Positions 52,502 through 61,152 of a stretch of DNA of 64,000 bases are shown here, piece by piece. Positions within the stretch are counted from its first letter, which is position 1. Each line of letters opens with the position of its first letter. Made by a program: the position numbers and the translations under genes. The stretch is from DASRFR01 sp035651455 (lineage in GTDB: Bacteria; Acidobacteriota; Terriglobia; Terriglobales; Acidobacteriaceae). Below the pieces are notes generated by a model. The model was not told the DNA's origin, made no database searches, and worked only from the letters and a program-made list of their open reading frames with translations. Location of the stretch: assembly GCA_035651455.1 (NCBI GenBank), contig DASRFR010000033.1, positions 41,318 through 105,317 on the forward strand, written 5' to 3'.

Positions 52502-53701
52502 CTAGGCGGCCAACTGCATTTGCCCCTCTCTCCAGGGATCAATCACGCACTTGATACAACCCTCCTGCTTGTCGCGAAAGATGCGATACATGTCTGGCAC
52601 ATCGTCCAGCGTGATGCGGTGAGTGATCACGAAGGATGGATCGATCTCACTCCGCTCAATTCGCTCCAGCAGAGGTCGCATGTAGCGCATCATGTGGGTT
52701 TGTCCCATGCGGAACTTCAGTCCCTTGTTGAACGCCGCGCCGAAGGGAATCTTGTCGAGGAATCCGCCGTAGACACCAGGGATGGACACGGTCCCGCCCT
52801 TGCGGCACGCCTGAATGCATTCGCGAAGAACGGTCGGCCGGTCGAACGAGAGTTTCAACCTTTGCTTGGCTACGTCGTACAGGCCGGGAAGGCCGTGGCC
52901 ATGCGCCTCTAGTCCAACGGCATCGATGCAGACGTCGGGGCCGCGGCCGGCGGTCATTTGCTTCAGAACTTCGACAATGTCGTCGGTCTTCCCGTAGTCC
53001 ACAATCTGGGCGTGACCGCGATCGGCCATGTCGAGCCGCTCGGGAACGAGGTCGATGGCGATGACGCGCTCCGCGCCCAGCATGTATGCGCTGCGGATGG
53101 CGAACTGGCCCACCGGGCCGCAGCCCCAAACGGCGACCACGTCCCCCTGCTTGATGTCGCCATTCTCGGCCGCCATGTAGCCGGTGGGGAAAATATCCGA
53201 GAGGAAGAGAACTTGCTCATCGCTCAGTTGTTCGGGGACCTTGATGGGACCGACATCGGCATATGGCACTCGGGCGTACTGTGCCTGTCCACCCGCGTAG
53301 CCGCCCATCATATGGGAGTAGCCGAAGAGTCCCGAAGGCGAATAGCCGTACAACTTCTCCGGCAGCCAGGCATTGGGATTCGAGTTGTCGCACAGCGACC
53401 ACAATTGCTGTTCGCAAAAGTAGCAGTTGCCGCAGGCGATGGTGAAGGGCACGACGACGCGGTCCCCGACTTTCAAGTCACTCACGCCGGGACCCACTTC
53501 CACCACCTCGCCCATGAACTCGTGGCCCAATATGTCGCCGGGCTCCATGGTAGGTATGTAGCCATCGTAGAGATGCAGATCAGACCCGCAGATGGCGGAA
53601 CGAGTGATTTTTACGATCGCATCCCTGGGATTGAGAATGCGAGGATCATCGACGTTCTCAACCGTCAGTTTCTCTTTTCCTTGCCAACAAAGTGCTTTCA
53701 C
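52502..53701 (-). CDS. Zinc-dependent alcohol dehydrogenase (medium-chain, formaldehyde dehydrogenase-like)
   Basis: A 399-aa MDR enzyme. Catalytic zinc ligands are in AICGSDLHLYDG and GHEFMGEV; the four structural-zinc cysteines are in CGNCYFCEQQLWSLC. The NAD-binding fold has VWGCGPVGQFAIRSA. It matches the long zinc dehydrogenases often labelled glutathione-dependent or -independent formaldehyde dehydrogenase, but substrate cannot be read from sequence. GTG 53701 is chosen because GGAGG lies five bases upstream. An SRPBCC and an SDR gene precede it on the same strand, so these form a likely operon ending at the terminator downstream. Confidence 0.94.
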   Translation of the reverse strand: MKALCWQGKEKLTVENVDDPRILNPRDAIVKITRSAICGSDLHLYDGYIPTMEPGDILGHEFMGEVVEVGPGVSDLKVGDRVVVPFTIACGNCYFCEQQLWSLCDNSNPNAWLPEKLYGYSPSGLFGYSHMMGGYAGGQAQYARVPYADVGPIKVPEQLSDEQVLFLSDIFPTGYMAAENGDIKQGDVVAVWGCGPVGQFAIRSAYMLGAERVIAIDLVPERLDMADRGHAQIVDYGKTDDIVEVLKQMTAGRGPDVCIDAVGLEAHGHGLPGLYDVAKQRLKLSFDRPTVLRECIQACRKGGTVSIPGVYGGFLDKIPFGAAFNKGLKFRMGQTHMMRYMRPLLERIERSEIDPSFVITHRITLDDVPDMYRIFRDKQEGCIKCVIDPWREGQMQLAA

Positions 53702-53745
53702 AAGATCCTCCAAATTTGTTTACGGCTGGCCGGTGATAAGTTGCG

Positions 53746-54498
53746 TTAAGCGGCGCGAGGCGCCGTAACCTGGGTCTCCCGGTACATGGCTCTTTTCATG
53801 CGGCCGGTCACTCCGCGGCTGCCGTGAGGCTGGCCTTCGATCGTCGGAATCTCTCCGGCTTCCAGCATTGCCTTCAAGGCGCGTAGACCCTCACGCGCTT
53901 GCTGCTCGGGGTCGCGGCCCAGGGCGAGCATGAGAGCGTGTCCCAGCGGCCCGGATGGAGCTTCAAAGTAGAGCGCCACGCGCAGTTCAGTTCCCCGGTT
54001 TCCCGGCGCCTTCTGGAAACGCGCGACACCGCGCGTGTAGACAGGCGAGTCCTCGGCCGATCGCCAGCCGATCTGTTCGTTCTCGCGCTCCTGTTCCACG
54101 TCGGTGTTCCACCGGATGAGTTCGTGGCCCTGACTACGCAAGCCCGACGATCGCGGGTTGCCGCTGCCGCTTCGTGCGTGCTCCAGATGCTTCATAAAGA
54201 CAGGCCAATTCCGCGGATCGCGGCAGTAGCGATAGACCTCCTCGATGGGCTTGTTGATGGTTTGTCCCACGACTACGGAAAGGCGGTAAGGCCGCAGCCG
54301 TGCCAATGCGCGATAGGCAAGATAGCCTCCCGCCACGCCGGCGGCTGCGCCCGGCCAGTTTCGTCGCGAAATGCTCCAGGCGCTCAACGCGACGCCCGCG
54401 ACAAGCGGCGTAACCCTGCCCGCCTGAGCAAGACGACCGTTACCCGATTGTCCCAAGGCCTCGGTGGCGGGAGTCCCGTTCGTAATTTTTTCTTCCAT
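53746..54498 (-). CDS. SRPBCC (cyclase/dehydrase-like) membrane-associated protein
   Basis: About 250 aa. The N-terminal part has two weak hydrophobic stretches (VTPLVAGVALSAWSIS and AAAGVAGGYLAYRAL). The SRPBCC domain (about 70-215) reads LSVVVGQTINKPIEEVYRYCRDPRNWPVFMKHLE, the usual opening of the START-like ligand-binding fold. The C-terminal tail is basic. ATG 54498 follows GGAG closely; ATG 54510 is an alternative. Similar proteins often sit beside dehydrogenases and SDRs in stress cassettes, as here. Ligand and function are unknown. Confidence 0.85.
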   Translation of the reverse strand: MEEKITNGTPATEALGQSGNGRLAQAGRVTPLVAGVALSAWSISRRNWPGAAAGVAGGYLAYRALARLRPYRLSVVVGQTINKPIEEVYRYCRDPRNWPVFMKHLEHARSGSGNPRSSGLRSQGHELIRWNTDVEQERENEQIGWRSAEDSPVYTRGVARFQKAPGNRGTELRVALYFEAPSGPLGHALMLALGRDPEQQAREGLRALKAMLEAGEIPTIEGQPHGSRGVTGRMKRAMYRETQVTAPRAA

Positions 54499-54542
54499 GG
54501 CTCTCCTCATTTCTGAATGGAATTGCGAGCAGCTTGATCGGG

Positions 54543-55586
54543 CTACGCAACTTCATTGTTGCGCCGGGCGGCTCGCTCGTTAAGAACTGTCAGCAGGGAT
54601 GGAGACAGCTTGGAAAAACTGTCTTCCCCCAGGTGTGAATCGGAAGTTCCGCCTTCCGCCGAGGGCATTACCAAATTGCCGAGCGCAAAGGCATCGGCCG
54701 TCAGTCCGGGGAAAATTCCGTGCAAAAGCACGGCCAGTTTGGCGGGAATGCTGAGTACGACCTCGGCTTCGCCGCGTTCGCAAGCGGCAACGATGCGGCG
54801 GGCCGCGCGTTCCGCGCCGATAGAGAACAGCGGAAAGCCTGCGCTGATGCTGAACCATGCATATTCGGCGCGATGCTTGCCTTTGAACTTCGCGTTGCGC
54901 GGGCTGCCGGTACGCATCAGTCCCGGGCAGACGGTGGTCACGCGAATGTTGTCCTTGGCAGCTTCCGCGCGCAGGCCCTCGGAAAAGCCGGTCAGGGCGA
55001 ACTTGCCAACGCTGTATGGCAGCAGGTGGGGAACGCTGATTTTGCCGCCAATGGACGAGATGTTGACGATGCGGCCCTCTCGTCGCTTGCGCATCTGGGG
55101 AAGCACAGCCATAGTCGTGTAGAGAGGTCCCCAGAAGTGCGTATCGAGGGACTCCTGGTAGTCCTCCGGCCGCATAACTTCGGCTGGGCCCACCTGGATG
55201 GTTCCGGCGTTGTTGACCAGAATCTCGATGCTGCCCAGTTGCTGCTGCACGCGAGCAATGGCCTGGTCGACATCCTGACTGACGCCCAGGTCGCAAACGA
55301 CGGTGAACACTTCATGGCCGCTGCGCAGGAGCTCCCAACGCGCCCGTTCCAACTCGCCGGCATCGCGCGCGCATATCGCTACGCGAGCACCCTTGCGTGC
55401 AAATTCCTTCGCCAGCAATAATCCGAGACCACGCGAACCGCCGGTGATGAAGACACCTCTCCCGGATAACCGATAACGCCTTCTGCGTGCCAGCGCTCGG
55501 GTGGCGATGGAAATGGCCGCCGCTCCGGCAACCACGCCTGTGCCGACGGACAACAATTTGTAATTGGCTTTGCGTTTCCGCAACAA
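54543..55586 (-). CDS. Short-chain dehydrogenase/reductase with N-terminal membrane segment
   Basis: A 347-aa classical SDR. The NAD(P) motif is ITGGSRGLGLLLA; NNAG is in ILVNNAGTIQ; Ser and the YxxxK pair are in IVNISSIGG and LPYSVGKFAL. An N-terminal hydrophobic segment (LLSVGTGVVAGAAAISIATRAL) may attach it to the membrane, and about 70 residues follow the core. TTG 55586 is preceded by GAGG. It opens the three-gene minus-strand cassette SDR, SRPBCC, zinc dehydrogenase. Substrate unknown. Confidence 0.9.
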   Translation of the reverse strand: MLRKRKANYKLLSVGTGVVAGAAAISIATRALARRRRYRLSGRGVFITGGSRGLGLLLAKEFARKGARVAICARDAGELERARWELLRSGHEVFTVVCDLGVSQDVDQAIARVQQQLGSIEILVNNAGTIQVGPAEVMRPEDYQESLDTHFWGPLYTTMAVLPQMRKRREGRIVNISSIGGKISVPHLLPYSVGKFALTGFSEGLRAEAAKDNIRVTTVCPGLMRTGSPRNAKFKGKHRAEYAWFSISAGFPLFSIGAERAARRIVAACERGEAEVVLSIPAKLAVLLHGIFPGLTADAFALGNLVMPSAEGGTSDSHLGEDSFSKLSPSLLTVLNERAARRNNEVA

Positions 55587-55792
55587 GGAACCTCGCGCCG
55601 TGATGGATTAAAGATGAGGCCCATCGGCGACGGGTTGGACGTGGAGCGCTTGGAATCCAGTGCTGGATTGGGAGTAGAGGGAGACCCTACGGACCGGAGA
55701 AGCGTAGGTTGCAAGAAGTGAAATGCCGGGATGAGTCGTGCAAGAACTTTCATTGGGCCTACACGCGACATCTTCATGCGTACGGACTGGCC

Positions 55793-57505
55793 TTATGCTG
55801 ACGAACCGGCGCCGCGGCCGGACTGAATGTCGGCGTCGGGACGCGTGATCGCTCCTTCGGAAGCGGAAGAAACCAGGGCCGCATATTTCGCGAAGACCCC
55901 GGACGGGTATCTGGGGGGAGCTGGTTTCCAGGACGCCAGGCGTTTTTGCAATTCGGCGTCGCCGATTTCGGCTTCGAGCTTACGTTGGGCGACATCGATC
56001 GCGACGATGTCACCATCGCGCAAAGCTGCGATGGGTCCGCGCAATGCAGCTTCAGGCGAAACGTGTCCAACCATCAGTCCGCGAGTCGCGCCACTGAATC
56101 GGCCATCAGTCAGCAGGGCGACTGACTCCCCGAGTCCTTCCCCGACAATCGCTGCGGTTACACCCAGCATCTCACGCATGCCGGGCCCGCCCCTGGGTCC
56201 TTCATTGCGAATGACCACGACGTCACCAGCCTTGATGCGTTTGCCTGTCACTGCTGCCATGGCATCTTCTTCCGATTCGAAAATCCGCGCCGGGCCGCGA
56301 TGCGACACACGTTCATGTCCGCTGATCTTGACCACGCAGCCTTCAGGAGCGAGATTGCCATGCAGGATCACCAGCCCGCCCGTGGTCTTCAGAGGACGAG
56401 TAAGCGGGGCAATTACTTCCTGCCCGGGCGTTTCCTTCGCGGCGCGCGCCTCCTCGGCAAAGGTTTTCCCAGTGACAGTCAGCATCGTGCCGTCCGCCAG
56501 TTTGGCTGCGAGCAGCCGTTGCGCAATGACTGGAATACCACCGGCCTTGTCCACGTCGGCGGCGACGAAGCGCCCCGCAGGTTTCAGGTCGGCCAGCAGG
56601 GGAGTGCGCTCGCTCACCGTCTGGAAATCATCGATATGAAGGGAGACGCCGATTTCTCTGGCCAATGCGAGCAGGTGCAGCACGGCGTTAGTCGATCCTC
56701 CGGTGCAGGCGACAGCGGCAATCGCGTTCTCGAATGCGGGGCGCTTCAAAATGTCGCTGGGACGAATGCCACGTTGCAGCAGGTTCATCACGATCTCGCC
56801 ACTACGGAACGCCACCTCATCCTTGCGAGGGTCCATGGCGGGAACGCCGTTGAATCCCATGGGAGAGAGGCCGATCAGTTCCATGACGGTCGACATCGTG
56901 TTGGCGGTGTACTGCCCACCACAGGCGCCGGCGCCCGGACAGGCCACGTTCTCGAGCGCGCGGAGATCGGCGTCGCTCATCTTGCCCATGGCAGTGGCGC
57001 CGACCGCTTCAAATACGTCCTGGATGGTGACGTCCTTACCCTGGTAGTTGCCGGGGACAATCGTTCCGCCATAAAGAACAAGGCCAGGGAGATCCATGCG
57101 CGCCAGTGCCATAGCTCCGGCGGGAATTGTTTTGTCGCAGCCCACAACGCAAACCACCGCGTCGAACATCTGCCCGCGGCAAACCAGTTCGATGGAATCG
57201 GCGATGACTTCGCGGCTGACCAGCGAAGCCCGCATTCCCTCGGTGCCCATGGTTTCGCCATCGCTGATGGCGATGGTGTTGAACTCCATGGGCGTGCCGC
57301 CGGCCGCACGAATACCTTCCTTCAGCTTGGCCGACAGGCGGCGCAAGTGGAAGTTGCAGGGCATGGTTTCGATCCAGGTGTTGGCCACGCCGATGAGGGG
57401 CTTGCTGAGATCGGCATCGGTGAATCCGATAGCTTTGAACATGGAGCGCGCCGGAGACCGGTCGCGCCCGTCGGTAATGCCGCGACTGCGATGTTTCAGG
57501 TCCAT
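55793..57505 (-). CDS. ilvD: Dihydroxy-acid dehydratase
   Basis: A 570-aa iron-sulfur enzyme that makes the 2-keto acids of valine and isoleucine. Motifs: TWIETMPCNFHLR (first cluster Cys), VVGCDKTIPAGAMAL (second cluster Cys and Asp-Lys), CPGAGACGGQYTANTMS (third cluster Cys and Gly-rich loop), and the C-terminal DGRFSGATRGLMVGHVSPEA. All cluster cysteines are present. It lies downstream of the small acetolactate subunit gene by about 120 bases, at the end of the ilvCBN-D run on the minus strand. Confidence 0.97.
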   Translation of the reverse strand: MDLKHRSRGITDGRDRSPARSMFKAIGFTDADLSKPLIGVANTWIETMPCNFHLRRLSAKLKEGIRAAGGTPMEFNTIAISDGETMGTEGMRASLVSREVIADSIELVCRGQMFDAVVCVVGCDKTIPAGAMALARMDLPGLVLYGGTIVPGNYQGKDVTIQDVFEAVGATAMGKMSDADLRALENVACPGAGACGGQYTANTMSTVMELIGLSPMGFNGVPAMDPRKDEVAFRSGEIVMNLLQRGIRPSDILKRPAFENAIAAVACTGGSTNAVLHLLALAREIGVSLHIDDFQTVSERTPLLADLKPAGRFVAADVDKAGGIPVIAQRLLAAKLADGTMLTVTGKTFAEEARAAKETPGQEVIAPLTRPLKTTGGLVILHGNLAPEGCVVKISGHERVSHRGPARIFESEEDAMAAVTGKRIKAGDVVVIRNEGPRGGPGMREMLGVTAAIVGEGLGESVALLTDGRFSGATRGLMVGHVSPEAALRGPIAALRDGDIVAIDVAQRKLEAEIGDAELQKRLASWKPAPPRYPSGVFAKYAALVSSASEGAITRPDADIQSGRGAGSSA

Positions 57506-57625
57506 GATTTTGAGAGATTATGACACTCGAGTGGCTATAGTGAAACGCCGGGGCATTCGTGACAGGAAGCAGGACTGCGCCCTAGCGGAGAGCCCAGGGC
57601 AGCTTCGCCACGCGGTTCGGAATCT

Positions 57626-57949
57626 TTATGCGCTGGCGGGACGGGCTTGGCCGCTGGCTACCATCGCCGGCGGATGCCCGCCTGCCGTGGCCCAACTGGC
57701 GTGCTGTTCCCAGAAATCCTTGATAGGCGCGCCCGAGCGCACATCCATGACGTCCACAATCGCGCGCCAGTCACGGCAAAGCTGGCCTACCTGCTTCGGA
57801 TTCACATCGAGCAGAAGTGTTGCCTTATGCGTGTGCTCGGCCGGCTCCGCCTGCACATAAGGCAGATCGATGGCGCGACGGGAAGCTGCGTTCAGGATCC
57901 GCATCAGCGTGCCCTGGGTGTTGCGGTAGCGAATGTGAAACACGTGCAT
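57626..57949 (-). CDS. ACT-domain small subunit of acetolactate synthase (short IlvM/IlvN type)
   Basis: A 107-aa protein. The ACT fold is suggested by HVFHIRYRNTQGTLMRILNAASRRAIDLPYVQ and HKATLLLDVNPKQVGQLCRDWRAIVDVMDV. Usual IlvN/IlvH regulatory subunits have about 160 aa with a second domain; this one has a single ACT domain plus a low-complexity tail, closer to IlvM. ATG 57949 has GGAGG eight bases upstream; the frame is open to 57970 via TTG. It starts 33 bases after the ilvB stop. Valine-type feedback may be absent or different. Confidence 0.82.
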   Translation of the reverse strand: MHVFHIRYRNTQGTLMRILNAASRRAIDLPYVQAEPAEHTHKATLLLDVNPKQVGQLCRDWRAIVDVMDVRSGAPIKDFWEQHASWATAGGHPPAMVASGQARPASA

Positions 57950-57982
57950 GTCGTTGTCCTCCAGGCCCAACTCCTTGGCGAT

Positions 57983-59674
57983 TTAATCTTCTTCCAGCAT
58001 CATTTCGGAAAGCGCTGCCCCCGAAGGCACCATGGGGAAGACATTGGCCTCGGGATGACAGTCGAAGACCAGCAACTCCGGCTCGGGCGACTGCAAAAAG
58101 CGATCCAACTCCCTCGCCGTTTCGGTCGATAACGACGCAGTTACCGCTTCCTCATGCAAACGGCACGAGTGAATTTTGTAGGCCTTGGCAATTTCCACGA
58201 AATCGGGATTGTCGCTCAGGTCGGTTTCGGCGTAATTGCGCTGGTAGAAAAGCTGCTGCCATTGCCGCACCATGCCGAGGTACTTGTTGTCGACGATGAC
58301 CATCTTGATGGGCAATCCCAGACGCCGCACGGTCGCCAGTTCCTGGATGTTCATCTGGAAGCCGCCGTCGCCGGAAACGCAGAGCACGGTAGTGTCCGGC
58401 TTGGCCAACTGAATACCGATGGACGCGGGCAGAGCGAAACCCATCGCGCCCAAGCCCCCTGAAGTAACGAAGCCGCGCGGCGACGATGAGCGGTAACGTT
58501 GCGCCGCCCACATCTGATGCTGCCCCACGTCCGCCACAACAACGCTGTCCACGGGCAAACGGCAAAAAAGTTCATCGAGGAAACGCTTGGTAGGCTGAGC
58601 GAATCCCCTGGGATCGACCTCAGCGCGATCAGGGCCGCACGCGAGCGATCGCCAATCGTTCCAGTTGGGCAGGGACGAGCGGCGAATTTTATGATGGACG
58701 GCAGGAATGGTCTCGGCGAGATCTCCGATAATAGGAAGCTCACACGGCCGAACCCGGTCCAGTTGAGCGGGATCGATTTCGAAATGCAGGACACGAGCAT
58801 TGGGAGCAAAGCGCGATGGATCTCCGGTGACGCGGTCATCCAGACGGGCGCCAAAAACGAGCAGCAGGTCGCTTTCATGCAGCGCCATATTCGCGGCGCG
58901 AGTGCCGTGCATTCCGACCATGCCGAGGTAATAAGGAGCGTCCTTCCGGACCGCGCCCAGGCCGTGGACGGTGGCGAAGGTGGGAATCTGCAAATCATCC
59001 AGCAGCGCGCGCAAGACCTTGACCGCTCCAGATAATTTGGCTCCCGCTCCCACCAGGGCCACGGGCTTGCGAGCTTTCTGCAGCAGCGCGAGAGCCGTGT
59101 CGGTAAATGCCGCATCGGCGTGAGCACCGGCCGCTTTGGGATGCGGATGAAATTTGACCGGTCCGCGAAAGTCCATCGCGGCCTTTAGCATGTCGACGGG
59201 AAGGTCGATCAACACCGGACCGGGACGTCCGCTGCGGGCCCAGTGAAAGGCTTGTGCAATGACCTCGGGAATCTCCTCGATCGAGCGCACAAGGCGGCTC
59301 CACTTGGTGAGAGAAAGAGTGAGGCCGAAGATATCCGTTTCCTGAAACGCATCGGTTCCGATCAGCGAGGACCTCACCTGGCCGGTGAGGCAGACGAGGG
59401 GAACCGAATCCATCTTGGCGTCGGCAATGCCGGTTACGAGGTTAGTTGCGCCCGGTCCGCTGGTGGCAATGGCTACGCCCACCTTGCCCGTGACGCGCGC
59501 ATAACCTTCAGCCGCGAAGACCGCTCCCTGCTCATGTCGGGTCAGGATGTGGCGCACGCCGCTTCCTGCGAGCGCGTCATACAAGGGCATGATCGCGCCT
59601 CCGGGGTATCCGAAGACGAGATCCGCGCCCTCCGCCCGCAAGCAGCGCAAGACAATCTCGGCTCCTTTAAGCAT
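57983..59674 (-). CDS. ilvB: Acetolactate synthase large subunit
   Basis: A 563-aa thiamine-diphosphate enzyme that joins pyruvate units in Val/Leu/Ile synthesis. Motifs include DLVFGYPGGAIMPLYDAL and RHEQGAVFAAEGYARVTG (active-site Glu), the FAD-binding middle domain, and the ThDP motif GDGGFQMNIQELATVRRLGL with NNKYLGMVRQWQ after it. ATG 59674 overlaps the ilvC stop by eight bases, indicating coupled translation; the frame is open further upstream without support. It is followed by the ACT-domain subunit. Confidence 0.96.
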   Translation of the reverse strand: MLKGAEIVLRCLRAEGADLVFGYPGGAIMPLYDALAGSGVRHILTRHEQGAVFAAEGYARVTGKVGVAIATSGPGATNLVTGIADAKMDSVPLVCLTGQVRSSLIGTDAFQETDIFGLTLSLTKWSRLVRSIEEIPEVIAQAFHWARSGRPGPVLIDLPVDMLKAAMDFRGPVKFHPHPKAAGAHADAAFTDTALALLQKARKPVALVGAGAKLSGAVKVLRALLDDLQIPTFATVHGLGAVRKDAPYYLGMVGMHGTRAANMALHESDLLLVFGARLDDRVTGDPSRFAPNARVLHFEIDPAQLDRVRPCELPIIGDLAETIPAVHHKIRRSSLPNWNDWRSLACGPDRAEVDPRGFAQPTKRFLDELFCRLPVDSVVVADVGQHQMWAAQRYRSSSPRGFVTSGGLGAMGFALPASIGIQLAKPDTTVLCVSGDGGFQMNIQELATVRRLGLPIKMVIVDNKYLGMVRQWQQLFYQRNYAETDLSDNPDFVEIAKAYKIHSCRLHEEAVTASLSTETARELDRFLQSPEPELLVFDCHPEANVFPMVPSGAALSEMMLEED

Positions 59675-60713
59675 GGACCGCCTGGGCAGCCGGAGCATCC
59701 GCGGCTTCGTTTTTTTTCTTCTCCGCCGGCAACCACGACATCATGCCGCGCAGCCGCGCGCCGACTTCTTCGATGGGATGTTTCTTTTCCATGTTGCGGA
59801 GGATGGCGAAGTTGCGTCCGCCCTGCTTGTTTTCGTCGATCCATTCGCGAGCGAAGGTGCCGTCCTGGATGCGGGTGAGAATCTCTTTCATGGCAGCGCG
59901 CGTAGGATCGCCAACCACGCGATTACCGCGGGTCAAATCGCCATACTCGGCCGTGTTGGAAATCGAGTGACGCATCCGGCTCAGCCCGCCTTCGTAAATC
60001 AAGTCGACGATCAGCTTCATCTCATGCAGACACTCGAAGTAGGCGACCTCCGGCTGATATCCGGCTTCCACCAGCGTCTCAAAACCTTTCTTGATGAGCG
60101 ATGTGAGACCACCGCAGAGCACCGCCTGCTCGCCGAAGAGATCGCTTTCGGTTTCTTCCCTGAAGGTAGTCTCGAGAACACCGGCGCGGGTGGACCCGAT
60201 TCCATAGGCGTAGCTAAGCGCGTACTCATGGGCGCGACCGCTCGCATCCTGGAAGATCGCCAGTAAAGAGGGAACGCCGCGGCCCTCCGCGTAAACCCGT
60301 CGCAGCAGATGTCCCGGGCTCTTGGGCGCGATCATGACAACGTCGACGCCGGGCGGCGGAGTGATGGTTTTGAAGTGAATGCTGAAGCCATGCGAGACGC
60401 CTAGGATCTTGCCGCGCGTGAGATGTGGACGGATCGCACTTTCGTACAATTCGCCCTGGGTCTCATCGGGAGTGAGGACCTGGATCCAGTCGGCGCGCTG
60501 GCATGCCTCTGAAGGGGGGAATACCGCGAATCCGCCTTCCTTGGCTTGCTGCGCCGAGGGACGTTCAGGGCCGAGACCGATAATAACCTTGTAGCCGGTG
60601 TCGCGGAGATTTTGCGCCTGCGCGTGTCCCTGGCTTCCGTAACCCAGAATGGCGATGCTTTTAGGTTTCAAGGCCTCTGGGTGGGCATCTTTCTCGTAAA
60701 ATACTTTGGCCAC
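59667..60713 (-). CDS. ilvC: Ketol-acid reductoisomerase
   Basis: A 348-aa class I enzyme, converting acetolactate to the dihydroxy acid with NADPH and magnesium. The Rossmann motif is AILGYGSQGHAQAQNL; the cofactor loop reads IGLGPERPSA; metal-binding acidic residues lie in GEQAV-like and FECLHEMKLIVDLIYEGG segments. GTG 60713 follows AAAGGAG. It is the first gene of the ilv run, downstream of a promoter with a perfect -35 box and an 18-bp palindromic operator. Confidence 0.96.
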   Translation of the reverse strand: MAKVFYEKDAHPEALKPKSIAILGYGSQGHAQAQNLRDTGYKVIIGLGPERPSAQQAKEGGFAVFPPSEACQRADWIQVLTPDETQGELYESAIRPHLTRGKILGVSHGFSIHFKTITPPPGVDVVMIAPKSPGHLLRRVYAEGRGVPSLLAIFQDASGRAHEYALSYAYGIGSTRAGVLETTFREETESDLFGEQAVLCGGLTSLIKKGFETLVEAGYQPEVAYFECLHEMKLIVDLIYEGGLSRMRHSISNTAEYGDLTRGNRVVGDPTRAAMKEILTRIQDGTFAREWIDENKQGGRNFAILRNMEKKHPIEEVGARLRGMMSWLPAEKKKNEAADAPAAQAVHA

Positions 60714-60751
60714 GTCTTCTCCTTTGTAACTAGCAACTTGGGGCCGCGTAG

Positions 60752-60769
60752 AGACCGACCGGTCGGTCT
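60752..60769. promoter_or_regulatory. Palindromic operator, likely TetR-family, over the ilv transcription start
   Basis: AGACCGACCGGTCGGTCT is a perfect 18-bp palindrome, typical of TetR-family sites with an ACCGACCGGTCGGT-like core. It lies 12 bases downstream of the -10 box, in the 5' leader of ilvC, where binding would block transcription. A TetR regulator is encoded divergently at 61153. Confidence 0.75.
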
Positions 60770-60781
60770 GTAACAGGCAAA

Positions 60782-60811
60782 ATCGTACGGTTTAGGGCCT
60801 GTCTGTGTCAA
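60782..60811 (-). promoter_or_regulatory. Sigma-70-type promoter of the ilv operon
   Basis: On the minus strand TTGACA (60811-60806, perfect) is separated by 18 bases from TACGAT (60787-60782). The expected start is near 60775, about 60 bases before ilvC, and the operator lies immediately downstream. Confidence 0.7.
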
Positions 60812-61113
60812 GGGGGATTTGTCGTGCAATGATCTCCTGAATTCATTGCATGCGACGGGACTTCCTAAAAAAAGCCACCAGCCACCTTCTCTGGCGCGGG
60901 TGCTCAGGAACTCTTGAATTCCTCTAGTCATCACTCCGGGTGCGAGCCAGAGCGCGCGGAAGCATACTGGCAACCCTGACTACAGACGGGGTAATTGGAG
61001 CGTGTTCTGCCGGGCAGGTCATTTCAGGCAGCAACACTGGTTGTCCGGTTGGGCGTTACATTAGCTCGGAAACAGGCGTCCAAACGGTTTGGGAAGCGGA
61101 AGTAACCGGGACG

Positions 61114-61143
61114 TTGGCATTCGCCAGCGCAACTGGATAGTAT
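61114..61143 (+). promoter_or_regulatory. Sigma-70-type promoter of the TetR gene
   Basis: TTGGCA (61114-61119) and TAGTAT (61138-61143) with an 18-base spacer. The expected start, near 61150, is about three bases before the ATG, so the transcript may be leaderless. A CCAAAC, G, GTTTGG inverted repeat lies just upstream at 61080-61092. Confidence 0.6.
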
Positions 61144-61152
61144 GAGTGGCGG

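Noticed and set aside
60668..60973. Minus-strand open frame of 101 aa upstream of and overlapping ilvC as a possible leader peptide
   Set aside because: It runs through the -35, -10 and operator and out of frame into ilvC, and has no run of Val, Leu or Ile codons expected for an attenuator.
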